From Gemmatimonadota bacterium (GTDB lineage Bacteria > Gemmatimonadota > Gemmatimonadetes > Gemmatimonadales > Gemmatimonadaceae): a stretch of 28,476 nucleotides of DNA. Below are positions 7,487 through 15,121 of the stretch, piece by piece. The notes beneath the pieces were generated by a model. It was not told the DNA's origin, did not search any database, and was given only the letters and a program-made list of their open reading frames with translations. The stretch covers positions 1 to 28,476 of the forward strand of contig JAEUJK010000198.1 of assembly GCA_016794735.1 (NCBI GenBank). The letters are read 5' to 3'. The position numbers and the translations under genes are program-made. Every line of letters starts with the position of its first letter. Within the stretch, counting starts at the first letter, position 1.

Positions 7487-7752
7487 GGGGAGATGTGCGG
7501 CCGGGTTCGGAGAGGCAGCTGCCAACGGCGAGCCCGCGGCCGGGGGTGCGTCTCGATGCTGGAGCCGGAATGTAATAGCGGGACGGTCAGACCCCGGAGA
7601 GGCAACCCGTGGGGCGTTTCGCGGGGTTTGGCCCCCGTTCCAAGGTCATGAAGCCCGGTTGCTCGAGCCAGCCAGTGGTCGATTCGTCCCCTGCCCCCGC
7701 GTTAGGCCCGCCGCCGCACGCCCACGTGCGTGGCTACGACAGACTGGCGCGC
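7487..7752. other. Intergenic region between U32 gene and acyl-CoA dehydrogenase
   Basis: About 266 nt with no convincing gene. It contains a 6-bp CGCACG/CGTGCG hairpin at 7715-7730, 22 nt after the U32 stop, and a CGGGG/CCCCG hairpin at 7622-7637; either could be a weak terminator without a U-tract. A GTTAGGC word lies at 7701-7707. The acyl-CoA dehydrogenase promoter should lie near 7520-7600, where the relatively AT-rich GCTATTACATT occurs on the minus strand, but no -35 pairs well with it. Confidence 0.35.
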
Positions 7753-10236
7753 CTACACCGGCCGGTGGAAGTGTCCGCGCGTGAATGTGGTGCCCACGAG
7801 GCCGCGTGGCGTGCCCGCCGCCGCCACTTCCCCTTCGCCGCCGATCCAGGCCGCATACGCAGCAGTGAGCGCCGCGACATCATCCGACGCCACGTTGAAC
7901 AGCAGCTGGTACCCCCGCACGCCCGCCGCGCCTAACGCCTTCACGAACTCCGATCCCTCGATGGGTCGCGAATGCAGCAGGCGGTTGCGGCACGCGGAGT
8001 CCGTCGCCACCGGGAAGGTGTACCCGGCAGGATCGGTCAACTCCACGGCGGTGTGCCGCGACACGCACAGGTCGCGGCAGGTCGTGGCGACGCGATCGAA
8101 GGCGGCCGACAGGACGCAATGTTCGATCGTCATCCCTTCCGGCCGGCCGTACAACACGACGTCGAAGCCGTGCCCCTGCCATGGGGCCACCATCGCGCGC
8201 AGTTCGTCCACCGTGAGTTCGACCGAGGCGACGATCCGCGCAATGCCGCGCTCAAACAGGATGCGCGCGGTGTGGGCGTTGGTGCAGTTGACCGCGTAGT
8301 CAGCCACCACGTCGCGCCCCGCCTGGGCCAGCTCAACGGCGAGGCCGACATGCCCCACCTGCAGCGGCAAGCCCGTGGCCAACCACTTGTCGAGCGATCG
8401 CCGTTCCTCGGGCCGGACAATCGTCGGCAGGCGGAGGCGCAGGCTGGACCCACTGGCTCGCAGCTCATCGGCCAGGGCCGTCACCCGGCTGACGGGTGGC
8501 ACCGGGTGCCGGAGGAACGGATCGAGGACGACTTCGGTTGCCCCGGCTGCAGCGGCTGCCCGCGCCTGGTCGGTCGTTGCGGTCGTGGCGACGAGCCGCG
8601 TCGTGTCGGCACGCGCGTCGGTGGAGATCTGTGGCACCACCACGCAGGCATCGGCGATGGCTGCTGCACGAGACGCCTGGTCGGCGGCGCGTGCCCAGTC
8701 GCGTCGCATCGTCAGCTCCTCGATCGCCTCGGTGCGCATGGCGTTGAGCGCACTCACCGGAAGGAACAGGCCTGGTCCCACGCCCTGCACGTCGAGGGCA
8801 CCGAGCACGAAGGGTGACTCCCCGAGCCGGCCGAGTTGTTCGCGCAGGCGTGTCACGTCCAGCGCGTGCTGCGTGGCCGGGGTGAGCGGTACCTCGCTTC
8901 GGGACTCCACCTGTTCGTCGCCCGCGGTCCAGATGGCCTTGAGTGCCGCGCCCGCCGCACCGAACAGGCGCACGTCGACGGTTGTCTTGCGTTGGCGCGT
9001 GGAGGGCTGCAGCGAGGCCCAGGTCGCACGCGCCCGCTCGAGCAGCGCGGCTTCGCCGTTGCGGAACACGCGCCAGCCCACGGGGACCCGGTCCCTGGTC
9101 CGCACCACCTGCCGGATGCGCCCCGGCGGGCCATCCAGCGTGCGCACCGATTGGGCAAGGAAGCCCATGCTGCGGCCGGTTTGTCCCGTCGGGGGCTCGA
9201 AGCCGAGGCCATCACGCTCGGCGATGGGGTGCGTCACCTCCACGACCAACTCGGTGCCATCGCTCCGCACGACCGTGCCGATCTCGTGGCCCCGGTTGTC
9301 CGGCTGCTCGCGCGTGATGTAGTCGCGCCCGGCGCGTCCGACCAGCATCCCAGCGGTGAACCCGCGCGAGTAGATCTGCACCAGCGGTCGCACTTCCTCG
9401 AACGAGGGGACCGACGTGTCTCCCGTAGCGAGGCGGTCGAGCCAGCGACGATATCCCTGCGTGACGGTCGCCACGTATTCCGGCTTCTTCTTGCGCCCTT
9501 CCACCTTGAGCGTGCTGATCCCTGCGGTGTGCAGTCCCTCGAGCTGGTCGTGCGCGGCGAGGTCACGCGCCGAGATCAGGTAGCCACGATCGAGTTCCGC
9601 GCCGGTGGTCGTGTCCGTGAGGACGTAGTCCTTGCGACACGCCTGCGCGCACGACCCGCGGTTGGCACTGCGTTCGGAGATCATGCCCGACATCAGGCAC
9701 TGTCCCGAGTAGGAGATGCAAAGCGCCCCGTGCACGAAGGCCTCGAGCCCGAGGTGGTCGACCGCGGCGCGAATCGCCCGGATGTCCTCCAGGGTGTTCT
9801 CTCGTGCCAACACCACGCGATCGACCCCGAGGTCGCGGAGGAAGCGTGCGCCGCTGGTATCGTGAACGGTAAGCTGCGTGGACCCGTGGACCTCGAACCC
9901 GGGGTAGACCGCGGCGATCAGTCGGATGAGCCCGAGGTCCTGCACGATGGCGGCGTCGACGCCGAGATCGATGGCCTCGCCGAGATGCCGCAGCGCGTCC
10001 GGGAGCTCGGCATCCTTGAGCAGGATGTTGAGCGTGAGATACACGCGCACCCCGCGCTCGTGCGCCATCGCGCATGCCACGCCCACCTCGGCCATGGTGA
10101 GCTGGGCTCCCTCATCGCGTGCATTGAACCGCTCAGCCCCCAGGTAGACGGCGTTGGCGCCATTGGCGATGGCGGCACGAACGGCGTCGAGGGAGCCGGC
10201 GGGCGAGAGAAGCTCGGGAACTGGGGGCGTGGACAC
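7753..10236 (-). CDS. U32-family (RlhA/YdcP-like) protein with two cysteine tetrads
   Basis: An 827-residue member of peptidase family U32 with a DUF3656-type middle. The N-terminal barrel starts PELLSPAGSLDAVRAAIANGANAVYLG and has the family block GALCISYSGQC...GSCAQACRKDY (C173, C180, C196, C200). In family members studied, such cysteines bind an iron-sulfur cluster, and E. coli RlhA is needed for 23S rRNA C2501 hydroxylation. The second half resembles another U32 barrel (LYGRPEGMTIEHC...CRDLC...DSACRNR; C707, C720, C724, C749) and ends in FTRGHFHRPV. It is longer than E. coli RlhA (about 650). The start is GTG, 51 nt after the small membrane gene. A role in tRNA/rRNA hydroxylation is likely; protease activity is doubtful. 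Confidence 0.88.
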   Translation of the reverse strand: MSTPPVPELLSPAGSLDAVRAAIANGANAVYLGAERFNARDEGAQLTMAEVGVACAMAHERGVRVYLTLNILLKDAELPDALRHLGEAIDLGVDAAIVQDLGLIRLIAAVYPGFEVHGSTQLTVHDTSGARFLRDLGVDRVVLARENTLEDIRAIRAAVDHLGLEAFVHGALCISYSGQCLMSGMISERSANRGSCAQACRKDYVLTDTTTGAELDRGYLISARDLAAHDQLEGLHTAGISTLKVEGRKKKPEYVATVTQGYRRWLDRLATGDTSVPSFEEVRPLVQIYSRGFTAGMLVGRAGRDYITREQPDNRGHEIGTVVRSDGTELVVEVTHPIAERDGLGFEPPTGQTGRSMGFLAQSVRTLDGPPGRIRQVVRTRDRVPVGWRVFRNGEAALLERARATWASLQPSTRQRKTTVDVRLFGAAGAALKAIWTAGDEQVESRSEVPLTPATQHALDVTRLREQLGRLGESPFVLGALDVQGVGPGLFLPVSALNAMRTEAIEELTMRRDWARAADQASRAAAIADACVVVPQISTDARADTTRLVATTATTDQARAAAAAGATEVVLDPFLRHPVPPVSRVTALADELRASGSSLRLRLPTIVRPEERRSLDKWLATGLPLQVGHVGLAVELAQAGRDVVADYAVNCTNAHTARILFERGIARIVASVELTVDELRAMVAPWQGHGFDVVLYGRPEGMTIEHCVLSAAFDRVATTCRDLCVSRHTAVELTDPAGYTFPVATDSACRNRLLHSRPIEGSEFVKALGAAGVRGYQLLFNVASDDVAALTAAYAAWIGGEGEVAAAGTPRGLVGTTFTRGHFHRPV

Positions 10237-10287
10237 CCTGGGGAAGCTAACGGAGCCGGCCCGGGGCGTTCACCCGGGCGCGTCCGG

Positions 10288-10449
10288 TTACGAGTCGCGG
10301 TCCCGGCTCGCGAATCGCATGAGGAAGGCGAGCGCGACGGCGGCGATGGCCGCCCAGCGCAACTTCTCGTTCTCAAAGCGCACACCCGCCGCAAACAGGG
10401 CCAGCCCGAGGCCGGCCAACGCGAGCTTGATGACGGTGTGTCGCGGCAT
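10288..10449 (-). CDS. 53-residue hydrophobic small membrane protein
   Basis: A short reading frame from an ATG at 10449 to TAA at 10290-10288, just 2 nt after the stop codon of the AtuA-like small gene, so it is probably translationally coupled. The product begins MPRHTVIKLALAGLGLALF, giving a basic N-terminus and a first hydrophobic helix (about residues 7-22). A polar turn RFENEKLR follows, then a second helix (WAAIAAVALAFLM, about 32-44), and the protein ends with charged RFASRDRDS. This is a plausible two-helix membrane hairpin. I recognise no family. Support comes from the tight spacing, the amphipathic architecture and the lack of any alternative gene in the interval. Confidence 0.55.
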   Translation of the reverse strand: MPRHTVIKLALAGLGLALFAAGVRFENEKLRWAAIAAVALAFLMRFASRDRDS

Positions 10450-10451
10450 CG

Positions 10452-10811
10452 TCAGGCGCCGGGCGTGTGGTCCCGATGGATCGCGGCAACCTCTGCGGCG
10501 GGCAGGTCCAGGACCAAACGCAGGAGCGCGGTCGAGTAGACCTTCCCCTGGGCGTCGGTCTTGAGCGACAGGGTGCCGCCCCCGTCCAGCGCCCCGTGCA
10601 GCAGGAAGTTGAGGGCGTTCAGGTTGGGGAGTTCATACCGCTGCACCGGGCCGGTGATCATGCCGTGGAAATGCTGGCTGACGCGTTCGACGGTCAGCTC
10701 ACGGACGAGGATCGGGTAGTACTCGGGCCGCAGCGCGATGACGCCGACGTTCGCGGTGTCACCCTTGTCACCGGACCGTGCGTGCGCGATGTCGATCAGT
10801 CGCACCTTCAT
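10452..10811 (-). CDS. AtuA C-terminal ferredoxin-like-fold domain as a separate protein
   Basis: A 119-residue protein beginning MKVRLIDIAHARSGDKGDTANVGVIA. The ARSGDKGD.ANVG motif is characteristic of the C-terminal domain that follows DUF1446 in AtuA-type proteins of acyclic terpene utilisation. In many genomes it is fused to the large domain; here it is a separate gene starting at the ATG of an ATGA overlap with that domain's gene. This strongly suggests a 1:1 heteromeric complex. The biochemical function of AtuA is not established. It is followed after 2 nt by the small membrane gene. Confidence 0.85.
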   Translation of the reverse strand: MKVRLIDIAHARSGDKGDTANVGVIALRPEYYPILVRELTVERVSQHFHGMITGPVQRYELPNLNALNFLLHGALDGGGTLSLKTDAQGKVYSTALLRLVLDLPAAEVAAIHRDHTPGA

Positions 10812-12172
10812 GAGCGGATCTCCACGACGGGGGTCACCACGCTCTTGTCCACGAGCGCGGGCCAGTAGGCGACGATCTCCTCGACCTTCGGGCGGCCGCC
10901 CGCAAACCCGGTGACCGTTGGCGGCCCGTTGAGCACCAGCGGGGCGAGCTCGCGGGTGAACTTCTCCACCATCGCCTTGTCCGGCGAGCGGACGCCGATG
11001 CGCAGCTGTACCTCGTTAGCCTCGTGGCCATCACCGGCCAGCGGGCCGTGGGTGGCGGTGGCCCCCACGAACTCGGTGACGATGGCATCGAAGTGCATGC
11101 CGAGCATCTCGAATCGGCGGCGCAGCACCTCGTCGGCGGCGCGAGCCTTCGCCATCGCGTCGGGCCAGGCGTAGACGAGGGTGCCCACCGCCTTGAAGCC
11201 GGCGCGGTAGGCAATGGACACCTTGAGCTTATCCGTAGCCGGGCGACCGACGATGCCGGAGACGCGCACACGGTTCTCCCCGGATGCCGCCAGCTGAATG
11301 CTCGTGAAGTCGGCGGTGACGTCCGGGGTGATGTAGCTGTGCGGATCCCCCATCTCGTACACGAGCTGTTCGGTGATCGACGGGACCGAGATGCGTCCAC
11401 CGGTTCCCGGGTGTTTGGTCACCTCGAAGGTGCCGTCGGCACGCGCCTCGACGATCGGGTAGCCGACGTTCCAGAGGTCCGGGATCGACTGCCAGTCGTG
11501 GAGGCAGTTCCCGCCCGAGCACTGGGCGCCGCACTCGATGATGTGTCCGGCGATGATCCCGGCGGCGAGCCGGTTCCAGTCCTCCGCCCCCCAGCCGAAC
11601 TCGTAGCGCAGGGGTGCCATCGTGAGTGCGGTATCGGTGGACCGACCCGTGATGACGATGTTCGCACCCTTGCCGAGCGCCTCGACGATCGGGTCCGACC
11701 CGAGGTAGGCATTGGCCGAGAGCACGCGATCGCGCACGGTCGACAACGGCTCGCCGGTGTCCATGTTGGCGAGCGGGTGCCCGCTGGCGATGAGCGCGTC
11801 GAGGCGCGGCAGGAGGTCGTCGCCCGTGACGACCCCCAGCACCACCTTGCCGCGCACGCCGCGCTGGTCGGCCAAGGCAAGGAGTGCATCTGCGCACCCG
11901 TGAGGGTTGACGCCGCCGGCATTGGCGATGACGCGCACGCCGCGCGAGACCACGGCGTCGAGCACGGAGTCCACCGCGCCAATGAAGTCGCGGGCGTATC
12001 CGGCCTTCGGGTCACGTTCCTTCTGCTTCTGCAGGATGGACATCGTGACTTCGGCGAGGTAGTCGAGCATGAGGTAGTCCACGGGACCACCCTCGACCTG
12101 GCGACGTGGCGCGGCGAGCCAGTCGCCCCAGAAACCCTGCCCCGATGCTACGCGAACGACATCCTTCATCAC
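10808..12172 (-). CDS. atuA: AtuA-family (DUF1446) acyclic terpene utilization protein, large domain
   Basis: A protein of about 454 residues with the DUF1446 hallmarks ASGQGFWGDW, YLMLDYLAEVTMSIL, a glycine-rich VRVIANAGGVNPHGCADAL segment, VITGRSTDTALTMAP, and ECGAQCSGGNC followed by the conserved GYPIVE. AtuA is encoded with geranyl-CoA carboxylase in Pseudomonas acyclic terpene catabolism. Its exact reaction is unknown, and homologues occur in many acyl-CoA degradation clusters lacking terpene genes. The start is the GTG of a GTGA overlap with the carboxylase beta subunit, or the ATG one codon later. The usual C-terminal domain is encoded by the next gene. Context points to branched-chain or isoprenoid acyl-CoA metabolism. 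Confidence 0.88.
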   Translation of the reverse strand: MMKDVVRVASGQGFWGDWLAAPRRQVEGGPVDYLMLDYLAEVTMSILQKQKERDPKAGYARDFIGAVDSVLDAVVSRGVRVIANAGGVNPHGCADALLALADQRGVRGKVVLGVVTGDDLLPRLDALIASGHPLANMDTGEPLSTVRDRVLSANAYLGSDPIVEALGKGANIVITGRSTDTALTMAPLRYEFGWGAEDWNRLAAGIIAGHIIECGAQCSGGNCLHDWQSIPDLWNVGYPIVEARADGTFEVTKHPGTGGRISVPSITEQLVYEMGDPHSYITPDVTADFTSIQLAASGENRVRVSGIVGRPATDKLKVSIAYRAGFKAVGTLVYAWPDAMAKARAADEVLRRRFEMLGMHFDAIVTEFVGATATHGPLAGDGHEANEVQLRIGVRSPDKAMVEKFTRELAPLVLNGPPTVTGFAGGRPKVEEIVAYWPALVDKSVVTPVVEIRS

Positions 12173-13818
12173 ACCGGCTCCGGCTGCGGGGGGAGGACGA
12201 AGGCCCCGATGTGCGGGCCCTCGTTATGCATGGTGACACGCAGGACCTGCGCGAGCACGTCGCGCGTCTCGTCGGGATAGATCACCGCGTCGACGTACCC
12301 GCGGGCGGCGGCAAACCGTGCGTCGAGCTGGTGTTCGTAGTCGGCGCGCATTTCCTCGACGGCGTTGGCCACCTCGGTGCTCGGGGCCTTGCCGGCCTGC
12401 TTCGCCGCCTCGAGGGCGGGTCCGTGCACGGCCTGGATGGCGGCCTCCCCTTCCATCACCCCCATGCGCCCGCTGGGCCATGAGAGGATGAAGTCGGGGT
12501 CGAAGCCCTGGCCGGCCATGGCGTAGTACCCGGCGCCGGAGGCGTGGTTGACGGTGAGCACGACCTTCGGGACCCGCGCGCAGGCCATGGCTTCCACGAA
12601 GCGTGCGCCGGCGCGAATGATCCCTTCGTGTTCCGCTTCGCCGCCGACCATGAAGCCGGAGACGTCCTGGATGAACAGCAGGGGGATGCCCTGTCGATCG
12701 CAGCGGTCGATGAAGAAGGCGGTCTTCTCGGCGCTTTCGGGGTAGATGATCCCGCCGAAGCGCGGGCGTTCACCCGGGCGTCCCTTGATGAGGCCGCGCT
12801 GGTTGGCGATGACGCCCACGGGAATGCCGTGGATGCGGGCGTCGCCGCAGATCATCTCCTTCGCGAGGTTGCCCTGGAATTCGTCGAGGGTGCCTTCGTC
12901 GACGACGGCGCGGAGCACCTCATGCATGTTGTACGGCATGCGGTGGTCGGCCGGGAGGAGGGCGTAGAGATCCCGTGCAGTGGATTCGCTACCGGTGGCA
13001 ATGGAAGGGTTGTGCGCGGAGGCGTCGGCGGCGGTATCCTGAAATCGGGGGGGGGCCCCCCGGCCGGGTAACCGCGCGACCAATTCGCGGATCTTCGCGA
13101 GGCACGCCGCATCGTCATCCACCGCGTAATGCGCGACCCCGCTCACCTCGGTGTGCGTCACCGCGCCGCCTAACGTCTCCCCGTCGATCACCTGCCCCGT
13201 CGCGCCCTTCACCAGGTTCGGGCCACCAAGCCCCATGAACGACGTCCCCTTCACCATCAGGATCACGTCGGACAACGCCGGCAGGTATGCACCACCCGCA
13301 ATGCACGGCCCCATCACCGCGGCGATCTGCGGCACCCGCAGGTACCGCCGCATGATCGAGTTGTAGTAGAACAGGCGCGCCGCACCATACTGCCCCGGAA
13401 ACACCCCGCCCTGGTACGGCAGGTTCACCCCCGCCGAGTCCACCAGGTAGATGATCGGGACGCGACACCGCATCGCGATCTCCTGGGCCCGCAACATCTT
13501 CTTGATCGTCTCGGGCCACCACGACCCCGCCTTCACCGTCGCATCGTTCGCCACGATCACCACGTCGCGGCCACACACGACGCCCAGTCCGGTCACGACG
13601 CCAGCACCCGGCGCCTGCCCATCGTACTGGTCGTGCGCCACCAGGAGCCCTACCTCGACGAAGCGGCTCCCCGGGTCCGTGAGCCCGGCGATGCGCTCGC
13701 GGGCCGTCAGCTTTCCCTGTTTATGCTGCCGGGCGATCTTGTCGGGCCCACCCCCCTGACGCAGCTGCTCCTCGAGCTCCCGAAGCTCCGCGCTGAGCGC
13801 GTGCAGGCGCGACGTCAC
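12169..13818 (-). CDS. Acyl-CoA carboxylase carboxyltransferase (beta) subunit, MCC/GCC type
   Basis: A 549-residue biotin-dependent carboxyltransferase that moves CO2 from carboxybiotin to an acyl-CoA. The N-terminal crotonase-fold half has KGKLTARERI-type and VIVANDATVKAGSWWPETIKK segments followed by LVDSAGVNLPYQ. This resembles methylcrotonyl-/geranyl-CoA carboxylase beta subunits more than propionyl-CoA carboxylase. The C-terminal half has GIIYPESAEKTAFFID, QDVSGFMVGGEAE and NHASGAGYYAMAGQGFDPDF. It starts with the GTG of a GTGA overlap. No biotin carboxylase / biotin carrier subunit is in the window, so the alpha partner must be encoded elsewhere. Substrate assignment (3-methylcrotonyl, geranyl or other) is uncertain; coupling to atuA favours leucine/isoprenoid-type substrates. 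Confidence 0.88.
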   Translation of the reverse strand: MTSRLHALSAELRELEEQLRQGGGPDKIARQHKQGKLTARERIAGLTDPGSRFVEVGLLVAHDQYDGQAPGAGVVTGLGVVCGRDVVIVANDATVKAGSWWPETIKKMLRAQEIAMRCRVPIIYLVDSAGVNLPYQGGVFPGQYGAARLFYYNSIMRRYLRVPQIAAVMGPCIAGGAYLPALSDVILMVKGTSFMGLGGPNLVKGATGQVIDGETLGGAVTHTEVSGVAHYAVDDDAACLAKIRELVARLPGRGAPPRFQDTAADASAHNPSIATGSESTARDLYALLPADHRMPYNMHEVLRAVVDEGTLDEFQGNLAKEMICGDARIHGIPVGVIANQRGLIKGRPGERPRFGGIIYPESAEKTAFFIDRCDRQGIPLLFIQDVSGFMVGGEAEHEGIIRAGARFVEAMACARVPKVVLTVNHASGAGYYAMAGQGFDPDFILSWPSGRMGVMEGEAAIQAVHGPALEAAKQAGKAPSTEVANAVEEMRADYEHQLDARFAAARGYVDAVIYPDETRDVLAQVLRVTMHNEGPHIGAFVLPPQPEPV

Positions 13819-14231
13819 GTGGTGTGCTGCTCCCGCGCGGCGAACCAGGTCCGGATGTAGTCGATCAGGTCGGTCGTCCGCGTGCCCGGCCCGAACAATT
13901 CGCCCATCCCCTGGGCCTTCAGCGACTCCATGTCTTCCTTGGGGATGATCCCGCCGCCGGTGATCAGGATGTCCTCGCGCCCCGCGTCCACCAGCAGCTG
14001 GCGTACGCGAGGGAACAGCGTCATGTGCGCGCCGCTCAGGATCGACAACCCGACCACGTCGACGTCTTCCTGGATCGCCGCCGTGGCGATCATCTCGGGC
14101 GTCTGGTGGAGACCGGTATAAATGACTTCCATGCCGGCGTCGCGCAGTGCGGCCGCGACCACCTTGGCGCCGCGGTCATGGCCGTCGAGACCGGGCTTGG
14201 CCACGAGGACACGTATCGGACGGTTGGACAT
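13815..14231 (-). CDS. icmB: B12-binding small subunit of acyl-CoA mutase (isobutyryl-CoA mutase type)
   Basis: A 138-residue stand-alone cobalamin-binding Rossmann domain. It begins RPIRVLVAKPGLDGHDRGAK, with the DxHxxG base-off motif at D16-H18-G21; this histidine is expected to ligate the cobalt from below. GLSILSGAHM and ITGGGIIPKED are the other conserved cofactor-contacting segments. The length matches small subunits of two-component mutases such as IcmB (about 136), while single-chain methylmalonyl-CoA mutase carries this domain at its C-terminus. It should pair with the large subunit at 15118-16803, from which it is separated by a methyltransferase gene and a micro-ORF. It overlaps the carboxylase beta gene by GTGA. 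Confidence 0.9.
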   Translation of the reverse strand: MSNRPIRVLVAKPGLDGHDRGAKVVAAALRDAGMEVIYTGLHQTPEMIATAAIQEDVDVVGLSILSGAHMTLFPRVRQLLVDAGREDILITGGGIIPKEDMESLKAQGMGELFGPGTRTTDLIDYIRTWFAAREQHTT

Positions 14232-14261
14232 GCGATGGGGAGAGGGTTTCCGGGGCGAAAG

Positions 14262-14336
14262 CTAGTCGCGCCGCAGGGGCCCGTGCAGCGTGGGCGCGCT
14301 TCCGTTCGTATACGCGGCCACGTCGTCGGGCGTCAC
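14262..14336 (-). CDS. 24-codon coupled micro-ORF between methyltransferase and B12-binding subunit
   Basis: A GTG at 14336 overlaps the methyltransferase stop (GTGA) and opens a frame ending at TAG 14264-14262. It encodes 24 residues, TPDDVAAYTNGSAPTLHGPLRRD after the initiator. The overlap is the same type used throughout this operon, and the interval would otherwise be a 101-nt gap in a gapless block. I know no family with this sequence. It could be a functional micropeptide, a remnant of a longer gene, or only a coupling relay to the B12-binding subunit 30 nt further on. Confidence 0.3.
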   Translation of the reverse strand: MTPDDVAAYTNGSAPTLHGPLRRD

Positions 14337-15121
14337 GCCTTTCGCGCCACCAGGAGCATCTCGCTCGACGTCCGGCGCAACCCCCGACCGGACCACGCGT
14401 CCTCCGCCAGCTCCACCACCAACCCGGCCGCGTTCATCAGGCGCGCGAGTTCCGTCGCCGTGTAGAGCCGGATGCGGTGTTCGCGGCTGGCGATCACCCG
14501 TGGGCCACCGGAAAAGGCGCTGTGGATCGTGAGAATCCCGGAGAGCGGGTCGAACCGCCGCTCCTGCACGACCGTCGTCCCGTTGGCCGTCGTCCACCAG
14601 TCCTTGGACACGAAGCGCGCCATGACGCCGTCGCGGCTCCCGCCATGCCACACCAGCAGGCCGCCTGGCTTGAGCACGCGGCTGAACTCCGAGATCACCC
14701 GCGCGTCATCGCGGGGATCCAGGAAGAAGCCGAACGAGGTGAAGAGGTTGAGCACGGCGTCGAACCGGCCGCTCCATGCTGACGGAAGCCGTCGCATGTC
14801 GCCGCGTCGGTACCGGAGGTTCGGGCCCGTGCCTCGGGCGCGCGCCACATCCAGGAGGGGCGCCGAGTAGTCGAGGCCGTCGACGCGGAACCCCGCCTCG
14901 GCCAGGAGGTGTGCATGCCGACCCTGCCCGCAGGGCACGTCGAGCAGCCGTGCGCCCGACGGGAGTCCGAGCACCTCCATCAGGCGTCCGACCTGCGCGC
15001 GATCCTCGGCCAGGCTGAAGATCGGCTCGAACTCGAGCAGGTACTCCTCACCGAAGTACGTCGACCACCATTCCCCTGGTGCGGCCCTCGAGCGGTCGCG
15101 GCGCTGTTTCCGTGCCGTCAG
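14333..15121 (-). CDS. Class I SAM-dependent methyltransferase with a probable non-AUG (CTG) start
   Basis: A protein of about 262 residues with a Rossmann methyltransferase core. Family-typical N-terminal residues EWWSTYFGEEYLLEF precede motif I, LLDVPCGQGRHA (about 59-70, SAM-binding). GFRVDGLDYS carries the acidic ribose-binding position, and FDAVLNLFTSFGFF and VLKPGGLLVWHG follow. No ATG, GTG or TTG lies in frame between the mutase stop and motif I except ATG 14980, which would remove the conserved N-terminus. The best start is CTG at 15121, overlapping the mutase stop as CTGA. The substrate is unknown. Its position inside the mutase operon, splitting the two mutase subunits, hints at a linked role. 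Confidence 0.8.
   Translation of the reverse strand: MTARKQRRDRSRAAPGEWWSTYFGEEYLLEFEPIFSLAEDRAQVGRLMEVLGLPSGARLLDVPCGQGRHAHLLAEAGFRVDGLDYSAPLLDVARARGTGPNLRYRRGDMRRLPSAWSGRFDAVLNLFTSFGFFLDPRDDARVISEFSRVLKPGGLLVWHGGSRDGVMARFVSKDWWTTANGTTVVQERRFDPLSGILTIHSAFSGGPRVIASREHRIRLYTATELARLMNAAGLVVELAEDAWSGRGLRRTSSEMLLVARKA

Noticed and set aside
8836..10539. 567-codon plus-strand frame opposite the U32 gene
   Set aside because: It is a mirror of the real gene's third-position GC bias, with no conserved motif.
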